From: Gymnogyps californianus
Taxonomy: Eukaryota; Chordata; Aves; Accipitriformes; Cathartidae
Direction of reading: 5' to 3'
DNA: 64,000 nt
NCBI RefSeq assembly: GCF_018139145.2
Contig: NC_059500.1
Location: 46,522,072-46,586,071 of the forward strand
The translations under genes and the position numbers were made by a program. This document shows, one piece after another, positions 1-11,900 of this stretch (position 1 is its first letter; the number at the start of each line of letters is the position of its first letter). Below the pieces are notes generated by a model. It worked only from the letters and a program-made list of their open reading frames with translations, made no database searches and was not told the origin of the DNA.

Positions 1-3000
1 GGGCTTAACTTTTCTAGCCTCATTTTGGTAATTAATTGTTTTCTTTTATTAATTTCTTCTTTCATTCCTTCCTTATCTTTTCTCTCTCCTGTGCGCTTCT
101 CTCTTACTCTTGTTATATAACACAATATAACAGAATCAAAAGTCCATCTAAAAATGATCTGTAGATAAACAACTAAGAACTTCGCTAAACTTAAGACTCA
201 GATGATGCTTTGTGGCTATAGATGTATTAATTTCACTTGTTAGTTATCATCATTCTGCAGACACTACCTTTCAGACAATAAATGCACCGGTGAGCACAAC
301 TGGACACGTAGGAGGCTTACATAAAATTCCCAGGACTTTCTGGGAGAAATAAGTTGTCTGAACGAGTGAGCAGCTAAACTCATCCAGATCCTTCTTCTTC
401 CCTCACAGGTTACTTCCTCCAGTGCTGGTTTACACACCACTGTGCTGAAGACTCACCAACATTATAACTTCTGATTCAGAGTCACCGTTAATCACCACTG
501 TAGGACTCTGCATTTTGAACCAGTTATGGAGCACCAGGCTAGTATCTATGATGAAGACATGATACCTTAGTGAGGATCTCTCAGCAATGCTGTACTAGAT
601 ACACATCATCATGGTCATTATCATTCACGAAAACTTTCAGCTATGATGTCCCTTGTTTTTCATGATAAACAGAGGTGAGCACAGAGAATAACATCCCATG
701 AGTAGGACATACATACACACAGAGTAGATGTCTTGGTGAGAATGAAGGGGAGAAATAATGAGATGGACAAAGAGGGAAGAGAAAAGTCTTCCCAGCAGCA
801 GAAAGATGAGCAGAGAAGGAAAGGCAGATAAACTGGAGAAAGGAAAAAAAAAATTTTTTTTGAAGAAAAGGATACAAAGGAGAGAATTTGGGAAAGAAAA
901 AAGCTCTCATCAATGGATTACTTTGTCCTTCATGCCAAATTGAAGAACACCAAAGAGGCTCTGACAGAAACTGTCAGTGCACCTCTGCTCTTCAGCAGGC
1001 AGAGTGCAGAGGCATCTGCAGAGATGTGCATTTTCTCTGTCCATTGTAAGAAATGCCAGAATTGTCTCCTTAATGAACTGACACAACAAAATGAGTTTCT
1101 GAGGTAAGAGATCAGTGTCATCCCCTTGGAAAAAAACACTTTGCACTCACAGTATCTTTCTTCGTAGCTGGGCCATTCTTACCAGGTGTCTGTGTTTCTG
1201 TCCTCTATCTCCTTTCAGACTTAAAATCTGCCAGGATGTATCAGACATTGCTGAATCTTTTTCCATTTTTGTTTAAGACTAATAAACAATGAATGGGAAC
1301 TTCCATTTTTGCACTCTTGGCATACTACTACAACAGGGAAGAGCATATACAGTTCCACCAGCGGTCACACTACCCTTCTGTTTGGTAACCCCTTTGACTT
1401 CTTCACTACTCAGGAGCAAGAAAGTTTGTGAATGGTATCTTAGGAGAAAAGGATGTTCCACAGCTGTGACCTTGAACACCCTGAAGAGAGAATTATTACA
1501 GAATTGTAACAGAATTATTTCTTATTCAATCACAAACAAACAGAGGTTATATGTCCTAAAATATCCCTTCCCAACTTCTTCCTTCTCTGGAACATAGAGT
1601 GTTCAAAAACCTGCTATACTTACTAAAAAATAGGGTGGTGTTCTTTCAGCCTCCTTCTGCATTAATAAACTCACCACTTCCAGGTCATACCTTCTGTTAG
1701 ACACAGGCTGTAATAAAGAAGGTCTTTTTCATTTCAAGGCCCAACAAATTGCACTGAACAAGTTTCATGCAAAGAAATGGCAGGCTTATAATTCACAGGA
1801 GTTACCCTGGGAGCAGTGGAGAGCCCCAAGTTAAAAGGGATGCTGTAAAACTATTATTTCTACACATTATTCAGTGGAAAAGGTGCTCAGGTTCTCTTAC
1901 AGATTAAAGACATGACTTCTACTTCCTCACACAACAAGAAGAGGGCAAAGAAGATTAAGCATAATCACCCTATCATCATGAAGTTAGTTTCTTAGGCATG
2001 TACATGAATATCATGACAAGGTAAGTCTCATGGAAACACCTGAACACAGATAAGGGAACAAGAACTGAGAAGACAATCCCACATCTAAAGAAGGTACCAC
2101 ATGTGGCTGTGAAGCAGCTGAATACCAGCTCTCCTAGTGAAGAGTCTGCAGTAGTCTCTGAGAGGTGTTTGGGCACAAATGGAACTAGCCCAACTAGAGC
2201 TCGTGAAATGAGGGTGGGCCATGCTGGAAGATGCAGGATTACACTTTCTCTCTTCAGGTAAGGACATTTAGCTACTATTTTTTAATGATGTTTATAGTTT
2301 GAAAATTGGTTGGATTCTCACTTGCCACTGGACCGCTCCTTTTAGCAAGAATATTATCTCAGCCATATGCTAACTACAACATATTGGCCTAAGAAAAGAA
2401 CAGTGAAATAAACAGTGCTTTTGCATTTGATGGTTTCTATGATACTATAATAGGAAAGGAAAATCTTATAGCTACTTACAGTATAGCTGAGTTAGTTTTA
2501 CAGAAAAGGGTAGCTATAATAATTCTGACTCAGGGGACAACTGAGCAACAAGTTAACTGGAATGTTAACTCAAGTGAACTTGGGTGAAAAAAACCAACTT
2601 CTTCCACATGGATGAATTCACTCAGATGAGTTGTTTCAGATAAATGATCTTTCCACCATCATACTGAAGGGGCCCAAGATAATTTCCATAGCTAAAATTC
2701 ATAGCCAAACACTAGAAATGTCATTTTGATGCTTAATTTCTGTGTGCATTTGAGATTCTATAATTGAAACTTTACAATCCAATGAGAAGATGGAGAAGGA
2801 AAATGCGCAGTTGTTGTTCTGAAAAGAACTCGGGATTTAGTGTCACAGGATGCTGGGTCAGGCACGGAAGCCAGCTGAAAAAGATTCCTGCTTCCAGTTT
2901 TCTCTCCATGCCTTAGCCATTCATCCTCACTACGCACTGTGGGTTGCCAGTAAAGTTAGTACAGCTATTTGCACTGCCAACTAGATCTCTGAAATAAATA

Positions 3001-6000
3001 AAAAAAAAAAAAAGAAAAAAAAAGGAAAAAAAGAAAGATGTAAGCTACCATTATTTTAATAACACAGTTTAGATTTCAGCCCAATCAAAGAGATGCATCT
3101 GCACAAATGGGAAGAAGGCAAACAAGCATGCTGGCACAGGTGTCAGTACAAGCAGTGGCAGTCTCTTCAGATAGTTTTGCAACTAACGCTAGCATCTTTT
3201 CAAATTATGCCTGCCAGTCTGGTCAGAACTATAATGAGGTGGGAGCCAATCCTTCAAAAGAGACAATAAGCACAATCAAAGAAAGAAAGGTAAGAGAAAG
3301 CACAGGGTGAACAGAATGGAAAAATATGCAGTGCAGCCTTATTCATAAAAACAAAATGAAATCCACATGGTAACTGAATGAGGCAGTATCAGTCCAATTA
3401 TCAGTGATCAGGAAAAGCCCAAACTCACACCTATTACAAGGTCCAGACCCAAATTCTCTTTCTTCACTACCAACAGACAGGAAATAAAGGATCCTGCCCT
3501 TTATTTCCTTATGTGAATCACTGAACTTCTGCCATTAAATTGCTCAGGGGAAATCCAAGGCTTGGGCTGGAGCCCACCCTGGGGCAGAGGACTGCTCTGC
3601 CAGATCCCCATCCCAATTTCTTTCTGTTCCTTTCTCCTGCCCCAGACGCTTTATCCCAATTGAGTACTTTTACCCGCCCTGTTTCTTGTCTTCTCTACCT
3701 TCAGGGCAGAAGACTTTCCTCCTCTGCGTTGTCAGAAGGCTCATTAAAGACTGCTGTCAATTATCATGCTCACTCCCACAGTGACTGATAAGAAGTGGGA
3801 ACAACAATTGCTTCATAAAAGTCATGCTTTGCTGTGGACTGCACACCAGGTTAGGGGTACAGACCCTATAGTCCACACACTAGGAACAGCGAGAGGCATG
3901 CCCAGTGAGGGTGAGCAATCTCGAGGTATTGGCTGCTGAATGCAAAAAAGCGTCTAACGTACAAGTGAAAACCATCACTCAAAATCTGGACATATATCAG
4001 TGGCTTTTCGTGAGAACAGCGATGTACTCAAAACACAGATCAAAATGCTGTTTCAAAGCATAAGGAGGCAGGTATTTGCTAAGGAAAAAACTGCTAATAT
4101 AATTGATCATCTGCAAAACCAGAGTTTTATTTAAAAAAAAAAACAAACCAAAAACTTTATTCTTTTCAAAAGCAGTTGAAGTTAAAAGTAAATAAAATCA
4201 GAGGCAAGCCTGAAGCATGGAAAACTGCAGATCAAAGAACTGTGTACCAGCAAATTGGATCGTATGGTGGCCGGTGTCAAGTGACCTAGCTGCACTGTTT
4301 ATAAAAAAGTTATGGTTGAAACTAAGGAAATCTGAATACTCCTTTGGATTCCAAAACTATCAGTCTTTCTAAGGCAACCTCTAAATGACTCCTTGACACA
4401 ACCTCCATTCTTTGAAGATTTCTCTTCTCTTCTCTGAAGAGTATTCTTTCATCTACTATGCTCCAGACTCTCCCACTCCAAAAGCTGATGAACATGTACC
4501 CCCGGTTCCTTCTGAAAATGTTCTCTGTTCCGGAAAGTCTTCAGGGGCCAGCATGTCTGCTTGCAGGACTTCTTCCTGGAGGACTTTGGGCTGCCACTTC
4601 TTTTGAATATATGTGCCCTCCGTGGTTTCCTCCTTACTTATGACCACGGGGTGCCTAACACATCTCTGGAGCACTGATCTGTGAAACTCAGGTAGAAAAG
4701 TGCTGGAAAGTTGAAATGAAGCACAGAACAGTAGAGAGGCTGCCAGAACTAGTGAGCCAGAGGGATTTTCAGGCTGGGAAAGAATAATTTCAGGACTAGG
4801 TAGGCAAAATAGTGAGAAGAGAGGCAATTAGATCAATCGGAGGAAAGTGAGAAGAGAGACTGAGGTCAGATCCTAGATCCTGGATCACAATCATTTGGAA
4901 CTAACAATAGAGGAGGGATTCAGGGATTAGTATCAATAAGTAAAGGACAAGACAGAGACACATGGAGATTTGCATTTTGAGCAGTCAGCCAGTTACTGAT
5001 TATTATCATAGCAGAGGGGTAAGAACGTGGGGGGTGGGGGGGGAGAGATAAAAGGCACAGGTTGTGACAACAGTGATGAAATGGACCAATTTAGTGCCCT
5101 TGCTCAGAGGAGAACAAAACTTTCCCCAGAGCGTCGTGTGTACCGACAAGCTATCTGGCCTCCAACAGAGTACAGAAGCAAGCTCAGCTACCAGCTACAA
5201 GCAGTCCACATACAGCAGGTATGCTGAATAAAACTACACCACTGCTGACAGCCCCCTCAGTGGTCTCTCCACTCACCTGGTGCCCAGTATACTTACTTCC
5301 TAGCTATGTTGGAAAGAAGCAGCTTAAATTAGAATATGGCATGGGTTAGGAATGCAGGAGTTCTTGTCTTTTTTTTGGGGTGGGGGTGGTGCAGTCCTCG
5401 CTAAGGATGTGGCTGTGATGAGGTACTCAGCAAAACTTTGCAGTTTGGGGTTCACACTGAAACGGGTTCAAGTGCTCCACATTACGACCAATGTCCAAAT
5501 GCTCCCACACCAGCTATGATTGCCATCTGCCTCAGCGGCCTCAGCAAAGAAGACTCTATAATCATAGAAAAAATGCCTCTGGGGACTACGTCCCTCCTTT
5601 TTCAGAGGCTGTTTTTAGGTATAGCATAACTTTCACAACATTTTTGTTAGGCTACGCGATGCAATGCAGCATTAGGAAAAGATAGTTGGGGATAATGATG
5701 TATTCATCAAGTCTACCGATTCCTAGCGGCTTTGGTGCCTGTGTGTAGAACACTCTGTCATATAAGCCAAATTGGAAGTAGATACATCACAGCATGGCTT
5801 TATTTTTTGCTTGTAGTTTGTGCCTTTTGTGCTAGAAAAAACCCCCACCATCTATAGCAGGAAATAAGGCAGTCAAAACAACAGTAAAATTCACTGAGAA
5901 AAGATCAGAAAACAGATTTTTTATTTATCCTTTTCAGAAAAACAAACTGAGACTGCACAAGGTTCAGGTTTTGTGACCCATTGATTGCTATCAATAAGGT

Positions 6001-7000
6001 AGATGTTCATGATTAAACATACTTTAAGCACTTCAGATATAGGAAGAGAGCTGACTTGTGTAATTACCATTGAATCAATCGATAAATAGAGCTAATTGCT
6101 AGAGGAGATTTAATGTAATATTCAATGAATGTATATTTATTAATATTAGCTGCAAGATATAACTGTCCGGGCCTAACACTGCTCCTGCTGAATCCGATGA
6201 AAGCGTTGATTGTGATTTCAGTAGAAGAATGATTTGCTAAACAGTGAGCCATCATCTGCAAAATCCCAGGGAAGGTGCGTCGCGTCAAGGTCTTGAATCT
6301 ACAAACAGGAGTAAACAGTATGTTGTAATACACTGAGCAAATGATAATGCAAACTACAGGAAAAAATACTAAGAGGGAAAAGCTAATCACTGGCAAATAA
6401 ATTTTTCGAGACATAGAACAAACAGGGAGGTGGAGAATGGATTTCCCCCTTTTTTCCCCTTTAAAAACAATCAGAGGATGCGGGAAGATGTTAGTCATTA
6501 ATGTAATACTGATGTTTAAGGGAAAAATGAATGAACTTAAGGCAGAGAATACTTTAAAGTGGAACATGTGGTTTTGGCGGTCTGCGTTTTACTATTTCTA
6601 CTTTATTAGGAAAACAGTGGTTTTAAAGGTAGGAGCACAGGTCTTGGGGGAAGCAAAAAAGAACTCCATGTGACTGTATGACTTCCTGTAAAGCATTTAA
6701 CTTCTCATACTTCACACCCCTGTGAAAAAGAGAGTGATGGCTGCCTGACTTTGTAGGACATCTTAGGCTCCTCACAGAAAAAAACCCACAACATTCACAT
6801 TAGTACGTTACGATAGTACTTCCCATGTTCAAGTTCCTTCACAACCTGTAATGGATCCTCACAGTAGGTCTGTTGGGACTGAATTTTATAGATGCTTATT
6901 CTAACTTTCAAATAAACGGGAGCAGACCTACAGGTTGTCGAAAGCCATTGTGGTGGCTCTAAGGTTTAGTCTGGTAAGCGACAGTTTGGGCTTGGGTGGA
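1..7000. other. 5' flank of PCSK5, no gene recognised
   Basis: This AT-rich stretch shows no coding exon, RNA gene or clear transposon that I can support. Open frames are short and lack recognisable domains; the longest is a 167-codon frame at 6,064-6,567 on the minus strand, with no family resemblance. What can be seen is a pyrimidine-rich run near 40-115, an A-rich run at 2,992-3,037, a G-run at 5,029-5,043, and a stretch at 6,060-6,300 that keeps several CpG dinucleotides although it is outside the island. Distal regulatory elements could be present, but they cannot be recognised from a single sequence. Confidence 0.6.
2992..3037. repeat. A-rich low-complexity tract
   Basis: A nearly pure adenine run broken by a few G and T bases. 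No SINE body or processed pseudogene is visible next to it, so it is called simple sequence and not a retroposon tail. Confidence 0.85.
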
Positions 7001-7782
7001 CACGAGTTTCTCCCACCCCACCCAGGCACCTCCAGTTGCTGGCGGCGTTTGGGCCGCCACACGACCAGCCGCATCTTTTCTAGGCCCGCACACGCTCCGC
7101 TGCTGGATGCGCTTCCCGGCGAGGTGGCTGGAGCCGCGGCCACGCTGCACGGGGACAGGGACGAGGGACCACCGGGGAGGCCGTGCTCCTCGTCCAGACC
7201 GTCGCTCCTCTGCTGAAGCGGCAGCCGCCCGCTTTTCTTTCTGAACGCGGTGACCACGAACAGACTTTGGAGGGCAGTTCAACGTTAAACGACGCCAAGC
7301 AACGTTTGTAAAATAACGGCCAGCAGACTCCCGTAAGGCGCAGCCCGTGACTGCCGGTGAGGCAGCTTGGGGGCTGTTCGTGTCCCACCTGGCACCCTGG
7401 CCCATTCCCCCGGGGCCTGCAAGGCAGGCCTGGCCGAGCGGGGCAGCCCGGGCTCTCCCACGGCCCCTCCTCGCCCCCGGCACCTCGCGGTGGCTGGGCC
7501 GGGGGGGCCGCAGCCGCTGCCGGGCAGGAGGCCTTGCTGCAGGCCTCGCACCTCGCCGCGGCTCCCGCAGCCCCGCCGGCGGGGTGGCGGCCTCCCAGCC
7601 CGGCGGGGGCGAGGAGGCAGCCCTCCAGCTCGGCGGCGGGAGCGCCCGGGGCCGGCGGTAGCCGCGGGCCCGGGAGCGCTGGGCGGGGGGGGGCGGCGGT
7701 GGAGCGCGGGGCCGGCGCGGCTGCCATTTCTCCTGGCCCTCGGCGCTGCCGGGCGGGCGGGAGCGAGGCAGGGAGGGCGGGC

Positions 7783-7841
7783 GGAGGAGGAGGAGGAGGA
7801 GAAGAAGGAGGAGGAGGAGGAGGAGGAGGAGGAGGAGGAAA
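7783..7841 (+). repeat. GGA trinucleotide repeat in promoter/5' leader
   Basis: About 59 bases made of GGA units with one GAA-containing interruption near 7,800-7,806. The strand is purine-only, so it could form triplex (H-DNA) or G-rich structures. It lies about 540 bases upstream of the PCSK5 start codon inside the CpG island. A frame across it would read as a run of glutamates, but that frame has no link to the PCSK5 frame and is not proposed as coding. Confidence 0.9.
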
Positions 7842-8079
7842 GAGGGAGGTGGCCGAGCCGGAGTGAACTGAGGCGCTCAGCTGCCAACACTCACACACCG
7901 CCTGCCGCCGCAGCCGCGTTGCTCCCGGACCCCGGGCAAGGGGGAGAGAGGGAAGGAGAGGAAAAGCCAGACGCGGGAGAGGCGGCAGAAGATCGCTGGC
8001 AGGGGGAAGGAAGTCAGAGAGGAGGGAACCGCGGAGAGAGGGAGAAGGAGCCCTCCTCCCCGCGGAGCGACGACTTCCC

Positions 8080-8085
8080 ATGTAG
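8080..8085 (+). promoter_or_regulatory. Start-stop upstream ORF (ATGTAG)
   Basis: An ATG followed directly by TAG about 300 bases upstream of the PCSK5 initiator. It is a minimal uORF if the leader starts upstream of it. The context is poor (C at -3, T at +4), so many ribosomes would be expected to scan past. Whether it is transcribed is not known from the sequence. Confidence 0.5.
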
Positions 8086-8242
8086 CTGGGGACAGAGGGA
8101 GAAGCTGGCGCTCAGAAACTGTGAGAGAAGCTTTCCAAGCAAGTTACTTAATCCCCGAAGAGCGGCGGGAGGAGGGGACAGCAGTAATCACCGATCATAA
8201 CCATTATTCCCAACGCTCATCATTTAACCCCCGGGCGGTTCA

Positions 8243-8284
8243 ATGCACTACTCCAAGCTCTTCCTAGTTTCCTCCTCGGGGTAA
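8243..8284 (+). promoter_or_regulatory. 13-codon upstream ORF in PCSK5 leader
   Basis: An ATG at 8,243 opens a 13-codon frame that ends at TAA 8,282-8,284, about 98 bases before the main start codon. It reads MHYSKLFLVSSSG. Its start context is weak (T at -3, C at +4), while the main ATG has A at -3 and G at +4. I found no other ATG between this uORF and the main start. It may slightly reduce or tune PCSK5 translation; that is inference. Confidence 0.5.
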
Positions 8285-8381
8285 CTTCGGAGGACGCGCC
8301 GCCGGTGCCGCCCGGAGGTGAGGAGAAGAGCCTCGGAAGAAGGAAGGAGAAGTTTTGTGGGGGTTGTGTGCGGAGGAGAAG

Positions 8382-8579
8382 ATGGGCTGGAAGCGCCGCT
8401 GCTGCTGGGGAGGCGGAGGCGGCGGGGACCTTCTCTGCCGGCTCACCCTGGTGCTGGGGTTCCTGCTGCCCGCCTGCAGGACGCGCCTGTACACCAACCA
8501 CTGGGCTGTGCGGATAACTGGGGGGCTCCCGGAGGCCAACAGGATAGCTAGCAAATACGGATACGTCAATATAGGACAG
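8382..8579 (+). CDS. PCSK5: PCSK5 coding exon 1: signal peptide and start of prodomain
   Basis: This exon encodes residues 1-66 of proprotein convertase 5, a calcium-dependent, furin-like serine endoprotease of the secretory pathway that activates precursor proteins at basic sites. The initiator is in strong context (A at -3, G at +4) and is the first ATG in its frame. Residues 1 to about 32 form a signal peptide: a basic start (MGWKRRCC), an unusual run of six glycines (10-15), then a leucine-rich core ending near LLPAC. The prodomain follows, with the hallmark RLYTNHWAV at 35-43 and ASKYGYVNIGQ at 56-66. The exon ends after codon 66 (phase 0) at a GTAACC donor. The IASKYG and VNIGQ wording favours PCSK5 over the paralogue PCSK6. 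Any non-coding 5' part of this exon is not delimited here. Confidence 0.95.
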
Positions 8580-8879
8580 GTAACCCTCCTCACAACTACT
8601 TCCGAGCGGGCGCCGGCGGCGCGGCCGGCAGGCGGGCGGGCAGGGTCCGCTGCCGCCGCCGCCCTGCGCCGCCGGGGCAGGGGCAGGGCAGCGGCAACGG
8701 CAAGGGACGGGCAGCTCCGCGGCCGCCGCACGACTCCGGCCCCGCCGCGGGGTTGGCGGAGGTGATGCGCGGGGGCAGGTACGCCAGAGCCGCGCCGGAG
8801 GGGTCGGGGCCGCTGCCGCAGCGCCCCCTCCGCGGCCAGGTGCGGAGCGGAGCGCGCGCCGCGGAGCCGCCCGCGGGCC

Positions 8880-8911
8880 GGGGGTGGGTGCGGGGTTTGG
8901 GGGTGGGGGGG
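8880..8911 (+). other. G-quadruplex-type G-run cluster in intron 1
   Basis: Five runs of at least three guanines on the coding strand, separated by loops of one to four bases (GGGGG-T-GGG-TGC-GGGG-TTT-GGGGG-T-GGGGGGG in outline), lie about 300 bases past the exon 1 donor. The spacing meets the usual intramolecular quadruplex pattern. Such runs just downstream of a start site are often linked to R-loops and pausing; no activity is shown here. Confidence 0.75.
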
Positions 8912-11900
8912 CCCGCCGCAGCTCTGCCTCCGCGGCGGCTGAACTTTGCGCTCGGCGCCGGGCACCCTCCTGCCCCCCTTGCAAAGAGAAAAACGCCAGC
9001 ACAAGAGGAGCTCGTCCTGCAGCGAGCGCCCGTCTCCCCGGCAGCCAGGACGTGGCAGCTGCGGCCGCCGGCCCGCCGCGGGGGGCGTCCCGACCCCCCT
9101 TCTGGCGGGGCGTGCGGAAGGAAAAGGTGAGAGGGGTGGCCCCGGTGCCCCGGGGCGGCTGCCTGGCGTGCGGCGGCCGCCGGGGTCCCGCGGGGAAGGG
9201 GAGCGCGCCCGAGGGGGCCGGGGTGCTGCAGGGTGGGAGCCGGCCCGCCCGCCCGCCCGCCCGCCGCCGCGGGCCGCGCTGCTGTCCCGCAGTCCGCTCG
9301 CCTTCCGCCGGGGTTGTTGTGAAACGCGGGGAGAGAAGAAGTCGGCTGTCGGATGCCGGCGCTGTAGGCAGAGCTTCCCCGGCCCGCGCCCGGCCGGTTG
9401 GGCAGCACCTGGTCGCTGCGGAGTCCGCAGATGTTTCGCTAGAAAACACCTGGACTGGCTAGATCCAGAGATCACCCCGTGAGAAAATTCTTGGATCCAG
9501 CCAGGTCCAGGAACTGCAAGTGAGGAAACACCTGGTGCTCGCTGGATCCCATCACATTGAAAAATCCCCTCTCCCGCTACAGCTAGGCACAGTTGCTGTT
9601 TAAGATGTCCTAAGATCATTTGTTCTGACAGAGTTTGTGCCCACTGTCCTAGGCTTTCCTGATAATTATCCTCAAAATATGAGTTGCATATGTAGGGTTT
9701 AGCAAGGTGAATGCCTAAAAAATAAACAATTCTGGTGCACGCTTGGGTGTGAACACCTGAGCACAGTCAGTCTAGAGACAGTAGTTTGTACTACATGAAT
9801 TGAAAGTTTAGAAATGAGCATTTACAGGTACAGAAGGCTTCATCTTACACATGAGATTCACAAAAATGCACCTGCGTTTACGCAACAGGCCTTGTACATC
9901 AGCCGGATCAAAGTGAGACCGGATTATTATTTGTGCTGTAGAATGAGTTCCCACGTACTGCATCAACTTAAAAGTTTGAAGCGCGTCTCAACTGTTCCAG
10001 TCATTGCAAGCCTGAATAAGACAACTGTGCAGTCTAGTAAGATAAATAATTTACATAAGAAAAGCTGGAAAATAACACTCAGGTAGAACAAAACATGATG
10101 TGTAAAGATGCAATTACTTAGAAAAACAGAGTACGAACTTCCCTCTTGGAGCACTTGGGCAGGTAGGCAATCTTATTCCCAGTTGGAGGCACAAAAATTC
10201 AGGAGGAAGCTTTCATGTCAAAATTGACCCCCACCTTGAAGCTGTCGTTTAGGGATCCAAGCACAAAGTTTTTTGCATTGATGTCTTTCTTTTTTGTCTT
10301 ACACAAGTCTTTTGCTCAAGGTGTTTCTCCATATTCCTTTCTGGGCATTTATAGTGCCGAAATAAGCAACAGTTAGTCGGTTGGAGGATGCACTTCTTCC
10401 TCTTTTGTCAGGCCAGCTGGCTAACTCAGAGCCTGCTTTTTTTATACCTTGCACATCCAAACCTCATGTTGAATTAAGGAAAGAAGGTAGTAAGCCACTA
10501 TTGCTTCTTATGTGTCAGTGAAAGTGCCATGTATACACCTATGAGATATTAATAATAGATACATTACTGATCAAGTATACAGATGGGAATGAGAGAAAAT
10601 AGAGACTATAAATAATGAAAAACTGGAAAATACGTTACTGAGTATGCAGTTGACAAGAGAGCATATGTGAAGGGAGCCAATACTGTTACTTAGTTATGCA
10701 GATAGGGAGAGTGCAAGTAGAAGATGAATATAAGAATGTTAAATGATGGATGCATGAGAAAGAAGACTTCAGTAATAATATGAACTAGACTGATGGGTGA
10801 TTCCTTGTCTTCTGGCTGTAACCAGCCTTTAAGAACAAGAAGCAGGCGGTGGGCATATGTGAAGAAATTCCACAGAGCTTCCTGTATGTATTTGGGATTG
10901 GAGTAACTGGGTGCTGAATGTCATTGTGCTGTGCCAACATAGAGCTCAGCGCTCTACTGTTACAGTTACATACCCTAAGAAGTGTTGTGCATTTGCACAG
11001 TCTTATGCAGAGTTTCCTTTCATGGGTATCTTTTTACGATGGCCAGTGTTAAGTTTCTGATAATTTCTTGCAAAGTCATCTCCAAATGGTATTTCTGTGA
11101 CAGCACGTTTGTTAGTATGTTGGTGGTCAGTCTAATGTCTGTTGTTTTATTCCCAGCTAGTGCTTATACAACTTTCATTAGACTGACCTGGTTACTAGAT
11201 AGAATTTAAAATTTGAGAATTCAGAGTTCATAAAATAATCCAAGTGGCTGTGGTCTGACCGTACATAGTTTACCATGTAAATACATTGTTCAAAGCCTGT
11301 GTAAAATAATTCTGTAACTGTATTTCTTAAAAATACAAAAAAATGTGCATCATTTTCTGTGAAGCTTGTCAGTCACCCTTTGTAGAATGTATCACTTGAT
11401 AAAGATGGGTAAAGGGAGTAAGGTATTAACTTTTAGAGAAAGGAAGTCAGGAATGGTCTGGACTGATGAGTTAGATTTGACCGTAATGGGCTTTTTGCAT
11501 ATACGTGGAAAAGCAGGAAGGTATTTGACACAGAACAGGAAGTGCAAAAGAATATGAGAATGGAGCAAGAAGCTACTGTTTATTATTGAGAGACAACTGC
11601 AAGCAATTTAAAAATCTGTATTTGGTGTGAGATGTTGAAAGACATTCTCTTAGCTGAATACACTATAAAAACACTGAAAGAGATAACCAGTAAGCAGAAT
11701 TCTCTGTTAGAGGCAGGATTTCACATGCTTAATGTCTGTATATTGTAGCACCTATGGCCAGGCAATTAAACTTTGGTTTTGCAGATAATATCTCTTCTAG
11801 GTAAGCTGAAATATTATAATTAAAGCTACAAGTGTCAGTAAGAGCTAAGCTGTTTACTTCTGCTTGAAGAAGGTAATTACAAATCTCATAAAAATACACA

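Larger units (their letters stand above)
7040..9440. promoter_or_regulatory. CpG island spanning PCSK5 promoter, exon 1 and start of intron 1
   Basis: Base composition switches abruptly from AT-rich flank to very GC-rich, CpG-dense DNA, with many GGGCGG/CCGCCC-type Sp1-like strings, and returns to ordinary composition at about 9.44 kb. The presumed first coding exon at 8,382-8,579 lies inside it. No convincing TATA box is seen upstream of the coding start, which fits a broad CpG-island promoter. The transcription start cannot be fixed from sequence; the GA-rich part at about 7,780-8,200 is most likely 5' leader or core promoter. Long open frames on both strands here arise because stop codons are rare in GC-rich DNA. 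Confidence 0.85.

Noticed and set aside
4456..4827. 123-codon minus-strand frame in the 5' flank
   Set aside because: No family resemblance, no splice or promoter context, and a competing frame on the other strand.
6064..6567. 167-codon open frame on the minus strand in the 5' flank
   Set aside because: There is no recognisable domain, the composition matches translated AT-rich DNA, and a frame of this length is plausible by chance in a 64-kb six-frame scan. The underlying DNA is noted separately as a possible regulatory segment.
8355..8381. In-frame extension upstream of the PCSK5 start codon
   Set aside because: It would require a non-ATG (TTG) start. The ATG at 8,382 has strong context and gives the expected PCSK5 N-terminus.
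7080..9619. Long open frames of 270 to 451 codons on the minus strand, and several on the plus strand, across the CpG island
   Set aside because: They overlap each other in several frames, consist of Ala/Pro/Arg/Gly-rich low-complexity sequence, and start at arbitrary codons. This is what stop-poor GC-rich DNA produces. No domain is recognisable.
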